This document shows positions 36,052 through 47,270 of a DNA stretch of 64,000 nt, one piece after another. The notes under the pieces were generated by a model. That model saw only the letters and a program-made list of their open reading frames with translations, was not told where the DNA came from and did no database searches. Each line of letters starts with the position of its first letter. The first letter of the stretch is position 1. This DNA is from Lophius americanus. Its lineage: Eukaryota > Chordata > Actinopteri > Lophiiformes > Lophiidae. The position numbers and the translations under genes are program-made. The stretch covers positions 186,001 through 250,000 of the forward strand of contig JBBDHG010000109.1 of assembly GCA_037951165.1 (NCBI GenBank), written 5' to 3'.

Positions 36052-39000
36052 AGATGCACATACACACCTTGTTTTGCTTCAGGGCTCCCTTCTCCTTCAT
36101 GTGAGGGCAGTCTTTGCCAGTGATGACAGCTTTGATATCAGCCACAGGCACTGCAGGGAGGACAGAAGTTGGTTAACAACAACAACAGCATCGCTGTGAG
36201 AACTCTGTCATCCCAGATGGGTGGCTGTTTTTTTTTATTCAAGTGATTAAAAGATAAAATTCCTCCCAGATCAGTCAATGTGACTCGTTGCTGGTCTACA
36301 CATGACTTCAGCACAGATAGAGGCTGTAGACTCGTAAAAATACACATTTAAATACATGTTACAGTGTTACATATAGTTGGAATACTCACATTTGTCCTGC
36401 AGAGAATCGTGGGGCACTTCCCCCTGAGGGCTCTCTTCCAAATCTCCATAGTGCAGGACTTTATGGTTCGGAGACAGGCGACAATACCAAAACTTATCTG
36501 GAAGAAAGCATGAAGGGAAACAAGGACAGAGGAGATGAGATCGGAGAGAGAGAGAGAGAGACGGATTTAGAAGAGTTATAAAAAATGTCAGCGGCTGCCA
36601 TAAGACATCATATGGGATTGCATGAGTCAGCGAGCAGGAAAAAAACTGGCTCGACAAAAAAAAGAAAAGAAAAAGGAAATTGAAAGGACGATGCACAGAT
36701 GGGCCACGATGCTTTGCATGTCGGGGGGGGGGCTCGATGTGCAAGAAAACAGACAGCTGGCCTTCAGGATTTTAACAATAACACAGCAATGTACAAAGCA
36801 ATACACACACACTCAAGTAAAACCTCGCAAAAGGATCTTTGACTTTTGACTGTGACTTAATGCAGCAAAACGGAGGCGAGGAAGTTCTTAACTCTACCTG
36901 CAGGAACTAGTCTGGATTAAGTTTTGATTTAAATAACAAAAGGCTCTGTTTAAAAGGCAATAGTTGAACAGCTAGGCCTAAGTTTTTGTCCCCAACAGCA
37001 AAGGTATATTCCCTGAAAAGTCTCAATCCCCTGCGTTGAACCAGCAATGCCCTTGATTTAATTCAAATTTAATGTGTAGTTATGTCCGAAAAACAGTAAT
37101 TTTGGGAAACAAAAACCTCCCGCTGCTGAGTAAGATATAAACTATATCTTAAAATATGTTTCAGAGAAGATAGATCTCATCGAGTCGATTCATATGCATC
37201 CAATTTGGACTAAACCGAACCAACAGTGGAAAAATGATGGTCCGAAAACTGTGACCTTAGAGATAAATCTCCCCCTTGTGGCAGAATAATGGACCTTTCC
37301 CAAAATCTAGTTCTTCCTCTCACTAAATTCTACCTGGATATGACATTTAATAGTGACCCATGAATTTTTTTCAGTTATCACCGTAAGGATCTGAAGCGGC
37401 GGCGGAGATTTTTTAATAATAATTCTAATACACTGCTGTGGTTCCAGTGTATGCAGAAACAGTAGGTCCACTATTTACTCCTTAATAGATTTCTTACCCA
37501 CTCAGTAGATTGTATTACATCACAATGTCTGGAAAAGGCCTTAAAAGATGTGGTTCAAGTAAAAAGTTGACCTGATAACATCTTTTTCACAAGAGTTTTA
37601 AGTTCACTGCTGGGCAGATCCGGTTTATCTGTGATCCTGAGAACATCAATGACAAAACGCCGCCATCAACTCCACCGCCCGTCTCTGCGGCCAGCACCGA
37701 GCGGAGCTGGCAGTAAGCAGGCCTGAACTTGGACGGTCTGGCTGGCGTGAGCCTGGTCCAAATCCTAAGTGCTGAAAACAGACAGCTGGTGGTGCCAGGC
37801 TGATGCGCAGCGGCAAGAATCCACGGGAGAGACGATGAGACGTGTGCAGCAGCTGGAAGAGGACAGGATGCCGTCAACGGCCGGCCTGAAGTGACGGCGA
37901 GGAGTAACGGACTGGTGCGAGCGCATACGAATACAAGCACTCCTTTTCTCGCCTTGAAGACGCCGTCCCTCTATCTTGCATTGAATTCTTCCATCACTTC
38001 TGCTATAAGTGTCTTAATAAGAGTCATCTTCCAGGACAGACACCTGTGACGCGGCGAGACTGAACAGACTCAGACTCAGGAGTAGCAGCTAGCGATGTCT
38101 CGCTCTCCTGAGTGCTTTTACCAGCCGGTACTTTGCACTTAAAAAAAAAAGAAGCAGAAATATATATATGTGCAGGTAGCGCATCGTGTCAAAAACGTGA
38201 AGGCACCTTCACCACTGGCTTTTAGAGAGGAGCATCTTGTTGTGACGAGGAGACGAAGGCTTGGAGAGGTAAAGAAAACTAACATCTGTGTCATCTGTGC
38301 TCAGGTCAGCTAAATTAATATTTGATGCAAGGTCCCTGCAGGCTGCAGGTTTGGGACGACGACTTTGAAACAGTTGAACGGAATGTCGAGGGGAAACGTG
38401 TAAATGTAGAAGGAGACATAAAACAGGAGTTTGGAGAGAGTTAACATCTCTCAGAAGTAGATGCAGCTCTCTCCTCCCGATTTAACGACTCATTTGATGT
38501 GAGCGGCGAGGGCGGGTCGGACTTCCTATAGGGCTCTTTTTATTCTTGCCCAGTTCGCCTTAGATCTGCAGGACAAAGTGCTTTTCATGTTGCCAGCGTG
38601 GATAAACTGCAGATCCCAGCATGAGAACAGAGAGAAATGATTAACATGTATAGGAGGAGGAAGGAGAACATCAAGGTTCTACGCATTCAGAAAGCAATCA
38701 GAACCACCTGAGATAAGAGATACAAAAAACAGTGTTTTCCTCCAAAAATGCGCCCTGTCGCGGGTAAAACATGGCATTTAATATAAGACTATTAGTGTAA
38801 ATTATGATATATACAAGATAGGTCTATTTGAATCGATTCATTTGGACCAAATTTAGAATAAATCAGACCAACAGTTGAGAAATTATGGCCTGAACACTTT
38901 TGAAAATAAAGCTCCCTCTAGTGTACGAAAGATGGTTCCAACATTTCCCAAAATCAGTCCAGTTCTTCCTCGCACTTAGGTCTATGGGGGCATAAATATG

Positions 39001-42000
39001 AAAATCATCCTTTAAATACTTTTGAGTCATCATTAGCATGAAGGATTTGGTTTTGGAGATGAAATTATTCCAATAAAATTGTTCATCGGTTGAGAATTTT
39101 GTTGTTTGTATAAAGTGTATTACTATGGGTGTATTCCATATATTACGCTTATATTGCATTGTTGGAAGAGGGACCCCCTCCCCCTGGTTCTGAAGCTCTT
39201 CCAGAGGCTCTTCCAGAGGCTCTTCCTGATGTTTGTGCTATAAAAGGATTTCCTTCCTCACTTGAATTAGGGCAGACGGTTTATTACACGGTAATAACTG
39301 TAAAGTCCAATTAAAGACTGTGATTCCTTCTAGAGTCAGTTCATGAGGGCAGACGGCTCATCTAACGTCAGCAGATTGAGGCTGGGGTAAACCTGCAGGT
39401 TAGCGTGCTAAATTAAATCCGGCGAGGGACGCGACTTACTTCATCGTGGCGTTGTGTGGGTGCTCTAACGGCGTTAGATAAGCTAACGCCATAATAATAC
39501 TCTCTCATCAGAAAGATCTGAGGGGGGAATTTATAAATAATTCACATGGTTTTGTGTCTGTGTTTAGTTTGTGCATCCATGCGTGCATTCGCCCTCCATT
39601 TCATTATTTCGCAGCTATGGCAATGAGGAGACAGGAACCAGTGAATCACTACGCTGAAGCCAGATGATGGGGATTCGTTCCACCTGAGCATCCGTCCTGC
39701 ATCATCTCTTCAACTCCGATCTTTTCCTCACCACACTTCCGCTTTCTGATTTTTCTGTTTCCATCATCCTTCTTTGACAACATTCGGGCGACGGCCGCCA
39801 AGATCCATCATGATCAGACTTAACGCCGGAGTTTTCCTCAGGCACATGGCGATCGATTTGATTATTTGGAAGTAGCATTTCTGCAGGGAGACTTTGGGGC
39901 ATTAATGCAATAAAACCCCAAAACTTGAGCTTGTCTCCCGCTCTTTCACGCGTTTGTATATTTGGAGACTGAGGGAAGGTTGGGGGTGTGAGGGAAAGGG
40001 CGAGAGGGAGGACAGAAGAGTGACGGGATTAGTTTCATCCACATTAAACCCTCTTTGATGCCGGTGCAGTATACTATAGAGGCCAGCAGCTCCCATCGCC
40101 ACCCTCATATCTGTTTTTCCTTTCCGTCACTCATTCTCTCTGCTACTCCCAACTGAAAAGAAAAACAGTTTCTAAGTCTAAAGACGGGTTCATCGACAAG
40201 TCATGGCGCCGCAGATCAATCAGGCATCATGACTTCAAACTTCTCAAAACAATCGCTGGGGGCTGCGTTTCACATCCACTGTGTGTGATTTTTTTAAAAA
40301 ACCTTTTATATTCATTCTCAGTGAAAGCCTATTTTTTGTTACAGCTTTGAAGAAGAATACAACATCTGGGAGCTTTTAAACACAATTAAACAAAAAATTA
40401 GGTCATGAATAGGTCATTGCTGTATTAATAAACACATTATGGGACTCAATCTCTATCAAATGTGTTCCTTTATACCCTCAGACAGTTGGTTATCTGCTCC
40501 ATCACAGAAATATCCCAAATCGTGTGAGTTCACAGGTGAGAAGTGGGTCTTTCAGACTTTAACCAGTTGATTTTATTAAAATTTATTCATTCATTTGCAA
40601 CTTTTCCCTCAATGCCTTCAGGTTTTACCCCAAACATGGAGATCTGTGGGTTCGGAGGGATGTCCATTTGGAACACCTTCTTAAAACCCTTTTATGTTGT
40701 TGCCATGAGTTTCTAGTTCTTATTGGAAAATGTGACTGAACATGTTTATAATATGACCAAGCGGCAGTATGTTTATGTTAAACTGTAAGGGGCCAGTGAT
40801 GGAGCCTTGGGGGACACCACGCGTTAAAGATGTCACCAAGGAGAGTCATTAATCATGGCTTTTTTTAAAATTTACTCTTTACTGTTATAATTTACAGAAT
40901 CTGAGATATTCAATGAATAAATGTCCTAAATAAATACATATGCTGTGAAATAATGCTTACATTGTATTTTTTCTTGGTGAGATAAACGTCCTGCTAGAAT
41001 TATTCTTATTTAGAGCATGGGCAGAATATGAGGAGATGAGTACTTGACGTATACAAGCGACAAATCGTGGACCCATCTATTCTGTGAGTAAGCATTTGTG
41101 GTACCGCCCGTCTGCCGTCTGCTCTTTTCTCATGCTGTCATTTCTTTTCCTGAAGCTGTCTCTGAATCCTATTTTGACAAGCGAAATGCCGCGTTTTTAT
41201 CTTGCCTTTGGCTTTTTAAGTCTTTTCACGGCATATATCTAAAAGGGCAGGAAGAAGTGAGGGGAGGCGGGGCGGCGGCGAGCTCGTGCATCCTGAGACA
41301 CGGCGTTATGTGAACACATATCGGGTTGTGTCTCAGCGTCGTTGCTTCAAACACGTCCTGTGATATAAGATCTGCTGTGAGGTTTTGATAATGCAGAGGA
41401 CGATACGATGACGGGTGAGGAGGGAAAGACAAACGGAAGGCAGCAAAGATTGAGGTGAATCAAATGTCGGCATGTTCACGTAGGAATCTCACCTTGCCTC
41501 CTGCGACTACTGATTTTCCTGAAGCAGGTTCCCTCACACAACCTGTTGAGCCTCTGCTGTTTGATCAACTCCATGATCTCCGGCTGGATCTTCTCTCTCA
41601 GCTCCCTGCAGAAAAACAACCGCTTATGAAAATCAACCCAGATACCGTGAGCCACAGCCGTCCAGGTGTGGCAAACAGGTGACGACGAGTTATTAGATAC
41701 TCTTAGACATGTAATTTGATGCATTTACATTTTCTGGCAGTGTGCAATATTTAAGTCTTAAGAAAAAAAAACACAGGTTGTGGGAGAACAGATTCCAGAT
41801 GTAGATAGAGACTTGAATATGTGCTAAACATGATCAGTGTCTTCCAGAATCAGTTCTAGCCTTTGGAAGAAATGAAAAATCTGTCTTTATTGTCTATACC
41901 CATGACCTTTAATTCAAATTATTCACAAAAAACTGACCTCTAACTTAAATAACTCAGTTGTAAAAAATATTATTCTTCACATAAATCAAATATTTCTCTC

Positions 42001-45000
42001 TAACAAACGTGTTCTATGATTATTGGCATCCTGCATTTAATATTTTGCCAGAATAACAGCCTGAGTCTCCTTCTGTAGTCTGTGATGATGTCTGAGAACA
42101 CATGGAGAAGATCTGAGACCATTCCTCCACACAGAACCTCTCCAACTCCTTCCGGTTCTGAGGTCCACGCTTGTGGACTCTCCTCTGCAGCACATCACAC
42201 AGATGTTCTGTGGGGTTTAGGTCAGGAGACTGGGATGGTCAATACAGAACCTTTATTTACGATTCCTGACAGAGGCTTTTATGTTTTCATCCAGTATCTG
42301 CTGATATTTGATGGATTCCAGAGAACTATGTCTTTTAAAAAGATGTCCAGGGCCTTTGGAAGAAAAACCCACGGCATCAGAGATCCAAGACCATACTTCA
42401 CAGTGGGTGTGAGGGGCTTTTCTCTAAGGTTTTCTTTCTTGCAACATCGCACCTCATCTTTGATGTTTCTTGGCAACAAGCTGTATTTGGATCTCATCTG
42501 ACCTCTGATGTTTGTCAACTGTAGCAGCGTTAGCTTGTGTGTGGACGACAGCAGAGGCTTTTTTCTTGCTACCATCCCAATCAGCTGGTGCTGGTGTCGG
42601 CGCCAACTGATGGTGGTTAGGGAGACTTTCTGACCCCAAGACTAAACTGACCTCTGCAATTCACTTGCTGTAATCCATGGAGTCTTTTTCCAGTTGAACT
42701 AGCTCTTCATAGTGTGGGGTCAGTTTACAGACATGTCCTCTTCCACGCTGATTTTTACCATCTCCAGTCTCTTTAAACTCCTTAATTATTGCTCCAACTG
42801 TTGAAACTGACAATTTGAACAGCTGAAAGATTTTCTTGTCTCTTTTGCAAGATTTGCACATCATTGCTGTGTTCTCTGGTCTTTCTCATTGTTTTATAAT
42901 AATAATAATAATAATAATATATCATAAATCATACATTTAGGATAAGAATGTAATGTTAAATTTTTAAAAATAGTTAGAATTAAAGTTCATCGGTATAGAC
43001 AAAAAAGACGTTTATTGCATCTCATTTATTTTAAAAGGTAGCAGTGATTCTGGAGGGTTCTGTGGACACGTACAAGAATTGTACATACGTCACATCGTGT
43101 CTCTGAAGGCTGCTCAGTGAGAATCCTGCAGCTTCAGCTCTGGCTGGCTGTCACTTTCTGATGTATCTACATGTGTGTGCGTGTGCTGCAGATGAATACA
43201 TAGTCACGATGAATTATGTATATTATCTGCCTCAGTGCTGCTGCTCCCCATGTTTTACAGGCTTCTCTGCTCCACGTTTACCATTTTCTTATTTCTCAAT
43301 CTGGGATGTATGCAGATTGTCGACAGACTTCAGACAATATTTGCACTTTTCAAACCTCTTCCTATATTTCCTTTCGCTGACGTTCTTGATAACGTTTTTC
43401 CCCTTTCTTTCAGGCTCGGCCGCTCTTGTCTCCTATCATTTGTCTCCTCGCTCGTCCCTGCCGTCTACGTGTTTGCCTCATCACTGACTCATTACGGTGA
43501 TCTGCGGCTGGACATTCGCTCTGACATCTTTTAAAGAGACAGCTACTTTGGAGAGCTTGGCTCATCCTGGGAAGGATGGATGGATGGATGATGATGATAG
43601 CTTGGCTTTCATGCCTCTTGTTTTCATTTCATTTCTGTTTGAGCGTTTGAGATTGTCCTCTGAGGAAGAAGCTATAGTTTAAATTTGAATATGATTCACT
43701 TTGGCAAAAGCAGAGAGTCACAGGTGACTGACTTACCGGGCTGAAGTGTTGTATTGGTGCATGACTATAAAGGTAGAAATGAAACAAAACTTGTATCGTT
43801 GTGCCCATCCATGTGGAGGAGGTTCCTTTCTCTAACCAACGCTGATGACGATCATTATCGACAATTGTGCAGTGGGATTGTCTGACTGGTGTCAAAACGA
43901 GACTCCGTAAAAGGCAATGTTGTGGCCGGTTACCATAATGGATCTTTTTTCACGTCTGAAGTCAGTCTCTACAGGAGTTGCAAGAAAACTGCCATCAGTG
44001 TCAGCAGGAAATAGAGAGCTCTTTTAAATCTGTGGCCCGACATGCGCTCCTCATTATGTTTACAAGTCAGGACTGTACTCTATTGATTAGAGGTTTATTC
44101 CACCTTTGGGCAGCCGAAAGCTGCTGACCCACAGGGTCGTGTTATTCTGTGTTTTCCATCCGTTTTTCTCTAATGAAATCTGAAAAATGTGCCTTTTGTG
44201 TCTATCTCGAATCCTTACAAACGACTTCTACCAGAATGTCTTTTGAGAAAAGCAAACTTATTGCCTCAATACAGGGATTATTCCTTAAATTGTTTGAAGT
44301 GTTTCGAGGTCCACATCTTCTGCTGCTTACTTCATTTCCCCCACGTTGTTTTTCACCTTGGATTAATTGTGGCTAAAATGTGGTCTCTAACCTCCCAATA
44401 TTGATCCAATAAACCCCTGAGTGAGCATTGATTACTGTTCAGAGGAACAAGCTCTCTCGGTGAAAGGATTTTTCAATTGTGCCGGTGACTCCATTGAATA
44501 CAGACCGGAGAAAACAATGTTCTCCGTTACAGGATCTGCATCCACCATCAGTCAATGAGCGATCTATTACAGACCAGCCCTCCACGCTTAGTGAGCTGCA
44601 GTTAAGTTAAGTGGGAATGCTTCTGCAGACTGTATGAATGTAATGAATATTTCATTGTGGAAAGAAGAACTCCACTGAAGATTTTAGCCCAAAAGAAAGT
44701 GGTTGACAAATGAAAAACGCATGAAAGGAGCAGCTAAGCCTCTGCCGTCGGGTTCGACAGCAAAGGAAGATCCCCGGCTTTGTACAGGCAATCCCCTCCT
44801 GAGTGAACTCCTCAAATGAAATGTGAAGTTATGTCAGGAAACTGTGTTTTTAATTGGAAAAACGAGTGAGTAAAATATGAACCTTTAGAGTGAAATAGGA
44901 AATATGAAAGATAGACGTCCTCTACTGGATTATTATATACCTCATTTGACCTAAATCAGAAGAATGGTTTGGACGTTATGTCCAAAAGGTGTTTTAAAAA

Positions 45001-45198
45001 AAAAACCTCTCGGTAGTGAGTAAAATATGAACTATTTAAAAGAAATATGAAATATATATATACATAAATATACATATACACAGATTTTGGTGCATACGAA
45101 TAAGCTAGAGTACCTCTATCTTGTGTGTGTGTGTGTATATTTATATATTTATATATACCTATACATATATATACATACACATATACATATAGCATGTC

Positions 45199-45286
<88 letters not shown>

Positions 45287-45884
45287 GAGTTGCTCTAGCT
45301 TAGTCATATGCACCAAAATCTCACTAAATTGGACCAATGGTTGAGGAATGATGGTCCTTAAATTGTGGACGATAACCCTAGAGACGGAAATATGCCACTG
45401 CCCTTTACCCAAAATCAATACGGTTCTTTTTTCTCACACTGAAGTCTATAAAATTTGAAAATGATCCATGAAATAGTTTGTGAGTTATGGCGGTAACACA
45501 GAGGTTCGTCTGCAGCAATGACAATCCCTTGATACTGCAGACCTTTGTGGGACATAACTGGTACTTAATATTGATTTTCCTCCTAACAAAGCGGGTCAGG
45601 TGGACAGAATATCATCCCATTTTGTATTTTCTAACTGGGTTTATCTAGACATCGAAATTAACCATGCACTTTTTGATTGAACACCGCAACATGCTATTCG
45701 TCATTGAACGTCTGACTCACAGGATGGGGCGGGATTGGAAGTCTTCCTGATTCATCCTTTCGGACTGGCGGATTTTCAGGATCTCTGTGTAGCTCAGGTT
45801 CTGCAGGCGACTCTTGAACTGGTCCAGGGAATTAGGCTTGAGAGTCAGCGCTCGCATGATCTGCTCCCTCACCACCTGCATTAC
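29757..45884 (-). CDS. elmo1: Elmo1, last six coding exons (5' part outside the window)
   Basis: ELMO1 binds DOCK180-family exchange factors and promotes Rac activation in engulfment and cell migration. Exons in transcript order: 45884-45721, 41605-41493, 36497-36390, 36150-36068, 34676-34599, 29957-29757. All junctions are GT/AG and in phase. The protein runs from VMQVVREQIMRALTLKP to the stop after SNYDFVYDCN, 248 residues, covering the PH domain region (DKFWYCRLSPNHKVLHYGDL through FIAPDKHE) and the proline-rich DOCK-binding tail PEAPPPIPKEP. Tail residues (SNYDFVYDCN) indicate ELMO1 rather than ELMO2. The first codons contain an in-frame ATG at 45881-45879, which gives exactly 247 residues, the size of the human short isoform (from memory). 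No earlier elmo1 coding exon was found up to 64000. Confidence 0.95.
30174..30306. repeat. Degenerate palindromic simple repeat (TCAGAATTCTGA-like)
   Basis: Repeated words of the form TCAGAATTCTGACTTT in both orientations over about 130 bp. This type of EcoRI-palindrome-rich repeat is common in fish genomes. It sits directly next to the reverse-transcriptase-like repeat that follows. Confidence 0.6.
30340..30720 (-). mobile_element. Repeat with LINE reverse-transcriptase fragment, copy 1
   Basis: The minus strand encodes SGVPQGSVLGPLLFSIYMLP, the conserved block of L2/CR1-type reverse transcriptases, then a shared tail that does not continue as RT (FSHIFQRVTQ). A second copy with the same junction lies at 40650-40995 in another elmo1 intron. 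Both are short and broken. Confidence 0.6.
30720..32580. other. elmo1 intron, nothing recognised apart from one transposon end
   Basis: AT-rich intronic DNA. Near 31788-31815 the words ATCAGCCATAACATTATAAC match the end of the second Tc1/mariner-type fish element, followed by ACTATA-rich simple sequence. No coding potential. Confidence 0.5.
32590..32725. repeat. GATA/GAGA-rich simple repeat
   Basis: Imperfect run of AGAGATAG and TAGATA words on the plus strand, with no coding potential. Lies in the elmo1 intron just before the minisatellite. Confidence 0.8.
32998..34030. repeat. 35-36-bp minisatellite in an elmo1 intron
   Basis: About 28 tandem copies of two interleaved unit types. Type A contains CTAATTATCAACTGACTACA then CACCATGTTTGTTCCT; type B contains GATAATTATCAACTGACTAC then ACACATGTGTGTATCT. 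Type B carries two perfect 10-bp palindromes, GATAATTATC and ACACATGTGT. A block of about 13 units appears twice (starting near 33185 and 33654, offset 469 bp). Open frames on both strands encode NYQLTTHMCVSD-like repeats and are by-products. Located about 570 bp inside the intron, downstream of the exon at 34599-34676. Confidence 0.95.
34599..34676 (-). CDS. elmo1: elmo1 exon encoding EVLELAFSVLYESDEYLNFI
   Basis: 78 bp, phase 0 at both ends, acceptor CAG at 34679-34677, donor GTAAG at 34598-34594. Encodes the 26 residues ending FIAPDKHE in the PH region. Confidence 0.97.
35270..35440 (+). repeat. Copy of the unnamed dispersed repeat, internally deleted
   Basis: Left module CCCCTGCATTGTACAAGCAG with CCCCTGATTGAACCTC is joined directly to the right module (CAGGTCTTCCTCGGATAGAG, GTCTATG, TTTGAGTTATTGCGTTAA, AAGGATCTGCGGTGA). 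The middle core is missing. Confidence 0.6.
36011..36052. repeat. (CA)n microsatellite
   Basis: About 18 CA copies in the elmo1 intron, 16 bp from the exon at 36150-36068 on its downstream side, close to the splice donor at 36067. Confidence 0.95.
36068..36150 (-). CDS. elmo1: elmo1 exon encoding PVADIKAVITGKDCPHMKEK
   Basis: 83 bp; the first codon is completed from the previous exon (T plus TG gives Leu). Ends GALKQNK with donor GTGTG at 36067. A CA microsatellite sits just past the donor. Confidence 0.97.
36390..36497 (-). CDS. elmo1: elmo1 exon encoding DKFWYCRLSPNHKVLHYGDL
   Basis: 108 bp, phase 1 to phase 1. Starts the PH domain core and ends EVPHDSLQDK. Separated from the next exon by the shortest intron of the gene here (239 bp). 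Confidence 0.97.
36990..37410 (+). repeat. Near full-length copy of the unnamed dispersed repeat
   Basis: All modules are present in order: CCCCTGCGTTGAACCAGCAA, TTATGTCCGAAAAACAGTAA, TGAGTAAGATATAAACT, GATCTCATCGAGTCGATTCA, ATTTGGACTAAACC, a CTCCCCCTTGTG-like word, CCCAAAATCTAGTTCTTCCT and AGTTATCACCGTAAGGATCT. Best template for defining the family. Confidence 0.7.
37411..38720. other. elmo1 intron, nothing recognised
   Basis: About 1.3 kb with moderate GC content, no recognised repeat and no coding potential. The 117-codon minus frame at 37940-37587 has no recognisable domain. Confidence 0.5.
38750..39075 (+). repeat. Copy of the unnamed dispersed repeat
   Basis: Contains TCGATTCATTTGGACCAAAT, CCAACAGTTGAGAAATTATG, AAAGCTCCCTCTAGTGTACG, CCCAAAATCAGTCCAGTTCT and GTCTATGGGGGCATAAATAT in family order. 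The left module is missing. Confidence 0.7.
39076..40640. other. elmo1 intron, nothing recognised
   Basis: About 1.5 kb. A short tandem run of GAGGCTCTTCCA (three copies) lies near 39190-39230. No other structure or coding potential recognised. Confidence 0.5.
40650..40995 (-). mobile_element. Repeat with LINE reverse-transcriptase fragment, copy 2
   Basis: Minus strand reads RGVPQGSITGPLQFNINILP then FSHIFQ, with the same switch out of RT sequence as in the copy at 30340-30720, and shares a TTTTTTCTTGGTGA-containing end. The two copies define one chimeric repeat family. Confidence 0.55.
41493..41605 (-). CDS. elmo1: elmo1 exon encoding ELREKIQPEIMELIKQQRLN
   Basis: 113 bp, phase 2 start (CT plus G gives Leu) and phase 1 end (RRRQ then D across the junction). 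Encodes the basic helix just before the PH domain, including CEGTCFRKISSRRRQ. Confidence 0.97.
41835..43064 (-). mobile_element. Tc1-like transposon remnant, copy C
   Basis: Both ends are readable: CAGTGTCTTCCAGAATCAGT at the left and TCTGGAGGGTTCTGTG at the right, with subterminal TCTTTATTGTCTATACCCA and its inverse. The minus strand encodes N-terminal helix-turn-helix sequence (LFKLSVSTVGAIIKEFKETG at 42864-42661), then the linker and DDE-core remnants, then C-terminal remnants near 42060-42200. A short central deletion and several frameshifts make it dead. An (AAT)n run sits at about 42897-42919. Confidence 0.8.
43065..44755. other. elmo1 intron, nothing recognised
   Basis: About 1.7 kb of unique-looking DNA with a short GGAT/GATG repeat near 43575-43600. 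No known family or coding potential; ORFs here are short and featureless. Confidence 0.5.
44760..45515 (+). repeat. Dispersed-repeat copy expanded by microsatellites
   Basis: The left module (44765-45045, from CCCCGGCTTTGTACAGGCAA to GAGTAAAATATGAACTATTT) and the right module (45295-45515, from CATATGCACCAAAATCTCAC to GAGTTATGGCGGTAACA) flank about 250 bp of TATATA, GT and CA repeats. The microsatellites appear to have grown inside the AT-rich centre of the repeat. Confidence 0.65.
45200..45282. repeat. (CA)n microsatellite, about 41 copies
   Basis: Perfect CA run, with a shorter GT run at about 45123-45137 and TATACA repeats between. The Cys-Val and Thr-His reading frames over it are artefacts. 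Confidence 0.98.
45721..45884 (-). CDS. elmo1: elmo1 exon encoding MQVVREQIMRALTLKPNSLD
   Basis: 164 bp, phase 0 at the acceptor (CAG at 45887-45885), phase 2 at the donor. Encodes the conserved FKSRLQNLSYTEILKIRQSE and RMNQEDFQSRPIL. Its second codon is an ATG that can serve as the short-isoform start. Confidence 0.97.
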
Positions 45885-47270
45885 CTGCAGAGGAGGAGAA
45901 GAGGCAAAGGAGGCGGGTTGAGATCGTCATGGATACAGGAGCGAAGCAGGACGCAACAGTCACTACAGTCAAACTCTTCTTTTCTTTTTTGGAGGGTTAG
46001 GGGCAAAGAACTTTTGCTCAGTTCCACACCGGATTTGTGATGCTTTCTCAGACCCTGAGCCTGAAATCTGGTCTTAAAGCGGAAAAGAGCTGTGCAGAAT
46101 AATCCAACAGTGATTACTCAGCTGACTGTCCTGGCACCACGCTTCGGTAAAATGTGCGTGACAGAATTTACCGACTGTTTAAAACCCCGGCTCGCTAATA
46201 CCATTAGTCTGGCTACGGCTGTAGAAGCATGACATGGAGGTTGTTCCCAGTCATCAATCTCTCCACGAGTCTTCAATGGAGGCAGATACACGAGAGCTGA
46301 AGCACATAAAAGACATCATGTGTCCCTGGATCAATTAGCCTGATGAGAATGGATTGCTGGCAGGAGATAATTAAAGTCTACACATCGAAGCCGCTGAGCC
46401 GGAGAGTAATTCTAAATACTATCATCATCAGCACCGAGCAAACAATGGCTGGCAAAATATGCATGCCTACCTTTATGCAGATAAAAATGGATTAAAAATA
46501 GAAAAACAATCATAAATAACAACAAAGGGAGTTGTGTGTTTGTGTTTCCCCGATCAAATCTGGTGTAAGAGATGACACGAATAAAACAGAAGCAAAGCAA
46601 ATCTAGTAGTAAGGAATAGCCCCTCTGAAAGAGTTAATCAAGTTACTGAGGTATAAAAGTTTAACAACCCCGGTGATTTTTAACACGGTATAAAATCTAA
46701 TTTTTCACACTCGAGCCGCTGGAAAATGAGTCCAACTCCTACGTCTTTCATGACAGCTGCTTCCATTTAGCGTCGCCCTCTGATTTGCATTCTGCATAAT
46801 TAGAATCTGAACTAATATACCGGTGGCTCAAAGGAGCGCCTCGTCATTTGCCAAAGTGTTCAGCCTACACAGAAAAAGGAATCTGACTGAGAGCAAATTG
46901 TACAAAACACAAGAGACCATCAGCTTCTCTCTCAGCGCTTTTCCAGCCGCTGCACAGGATGTGACGGCGGATGTGAAAGTGCGTTGCAGATAATGGATCA
47001 GCCTTATTAGCATCCAATTCTTCTGAGCCTGCAGATGCTGATTCACTGGATCCGATCAGACCGTGGTGACGGAAGGGAAGCGGACTGGCTTATCCTTCTG
47101 TTTTCTTTGAACTCATCACTTCCTCTGTAGAGCTATCACTCGCGGCCTCTGCAAACTCACTTCTTCACCGAACGTCACTGCGGTTGGAATGAGAGACCAT
47201 GTAATAACAGTAGTGGCTTTTAGGATTTGTTTCAACTGGGCTCTTCACCCTTAACAACCAGGCCTACCCT
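45885..47270. other. elmo1 intron, candidate conserved non-coding DNA
   Basis: No recognised transposon. The part near 46760-46810 has an octamer-like ATTTGCAT next to several TAAT homeodomain words (GCATAATTAGAATC), a composition often seen in vertebrate enhancers. Function and conservation are inference only. Confidence 0.3.

Noticed and set aside
44956..45418. Cys-Val and Thr-His rich frames
   Set aside because: Translations of a CA/GT microsatellite.
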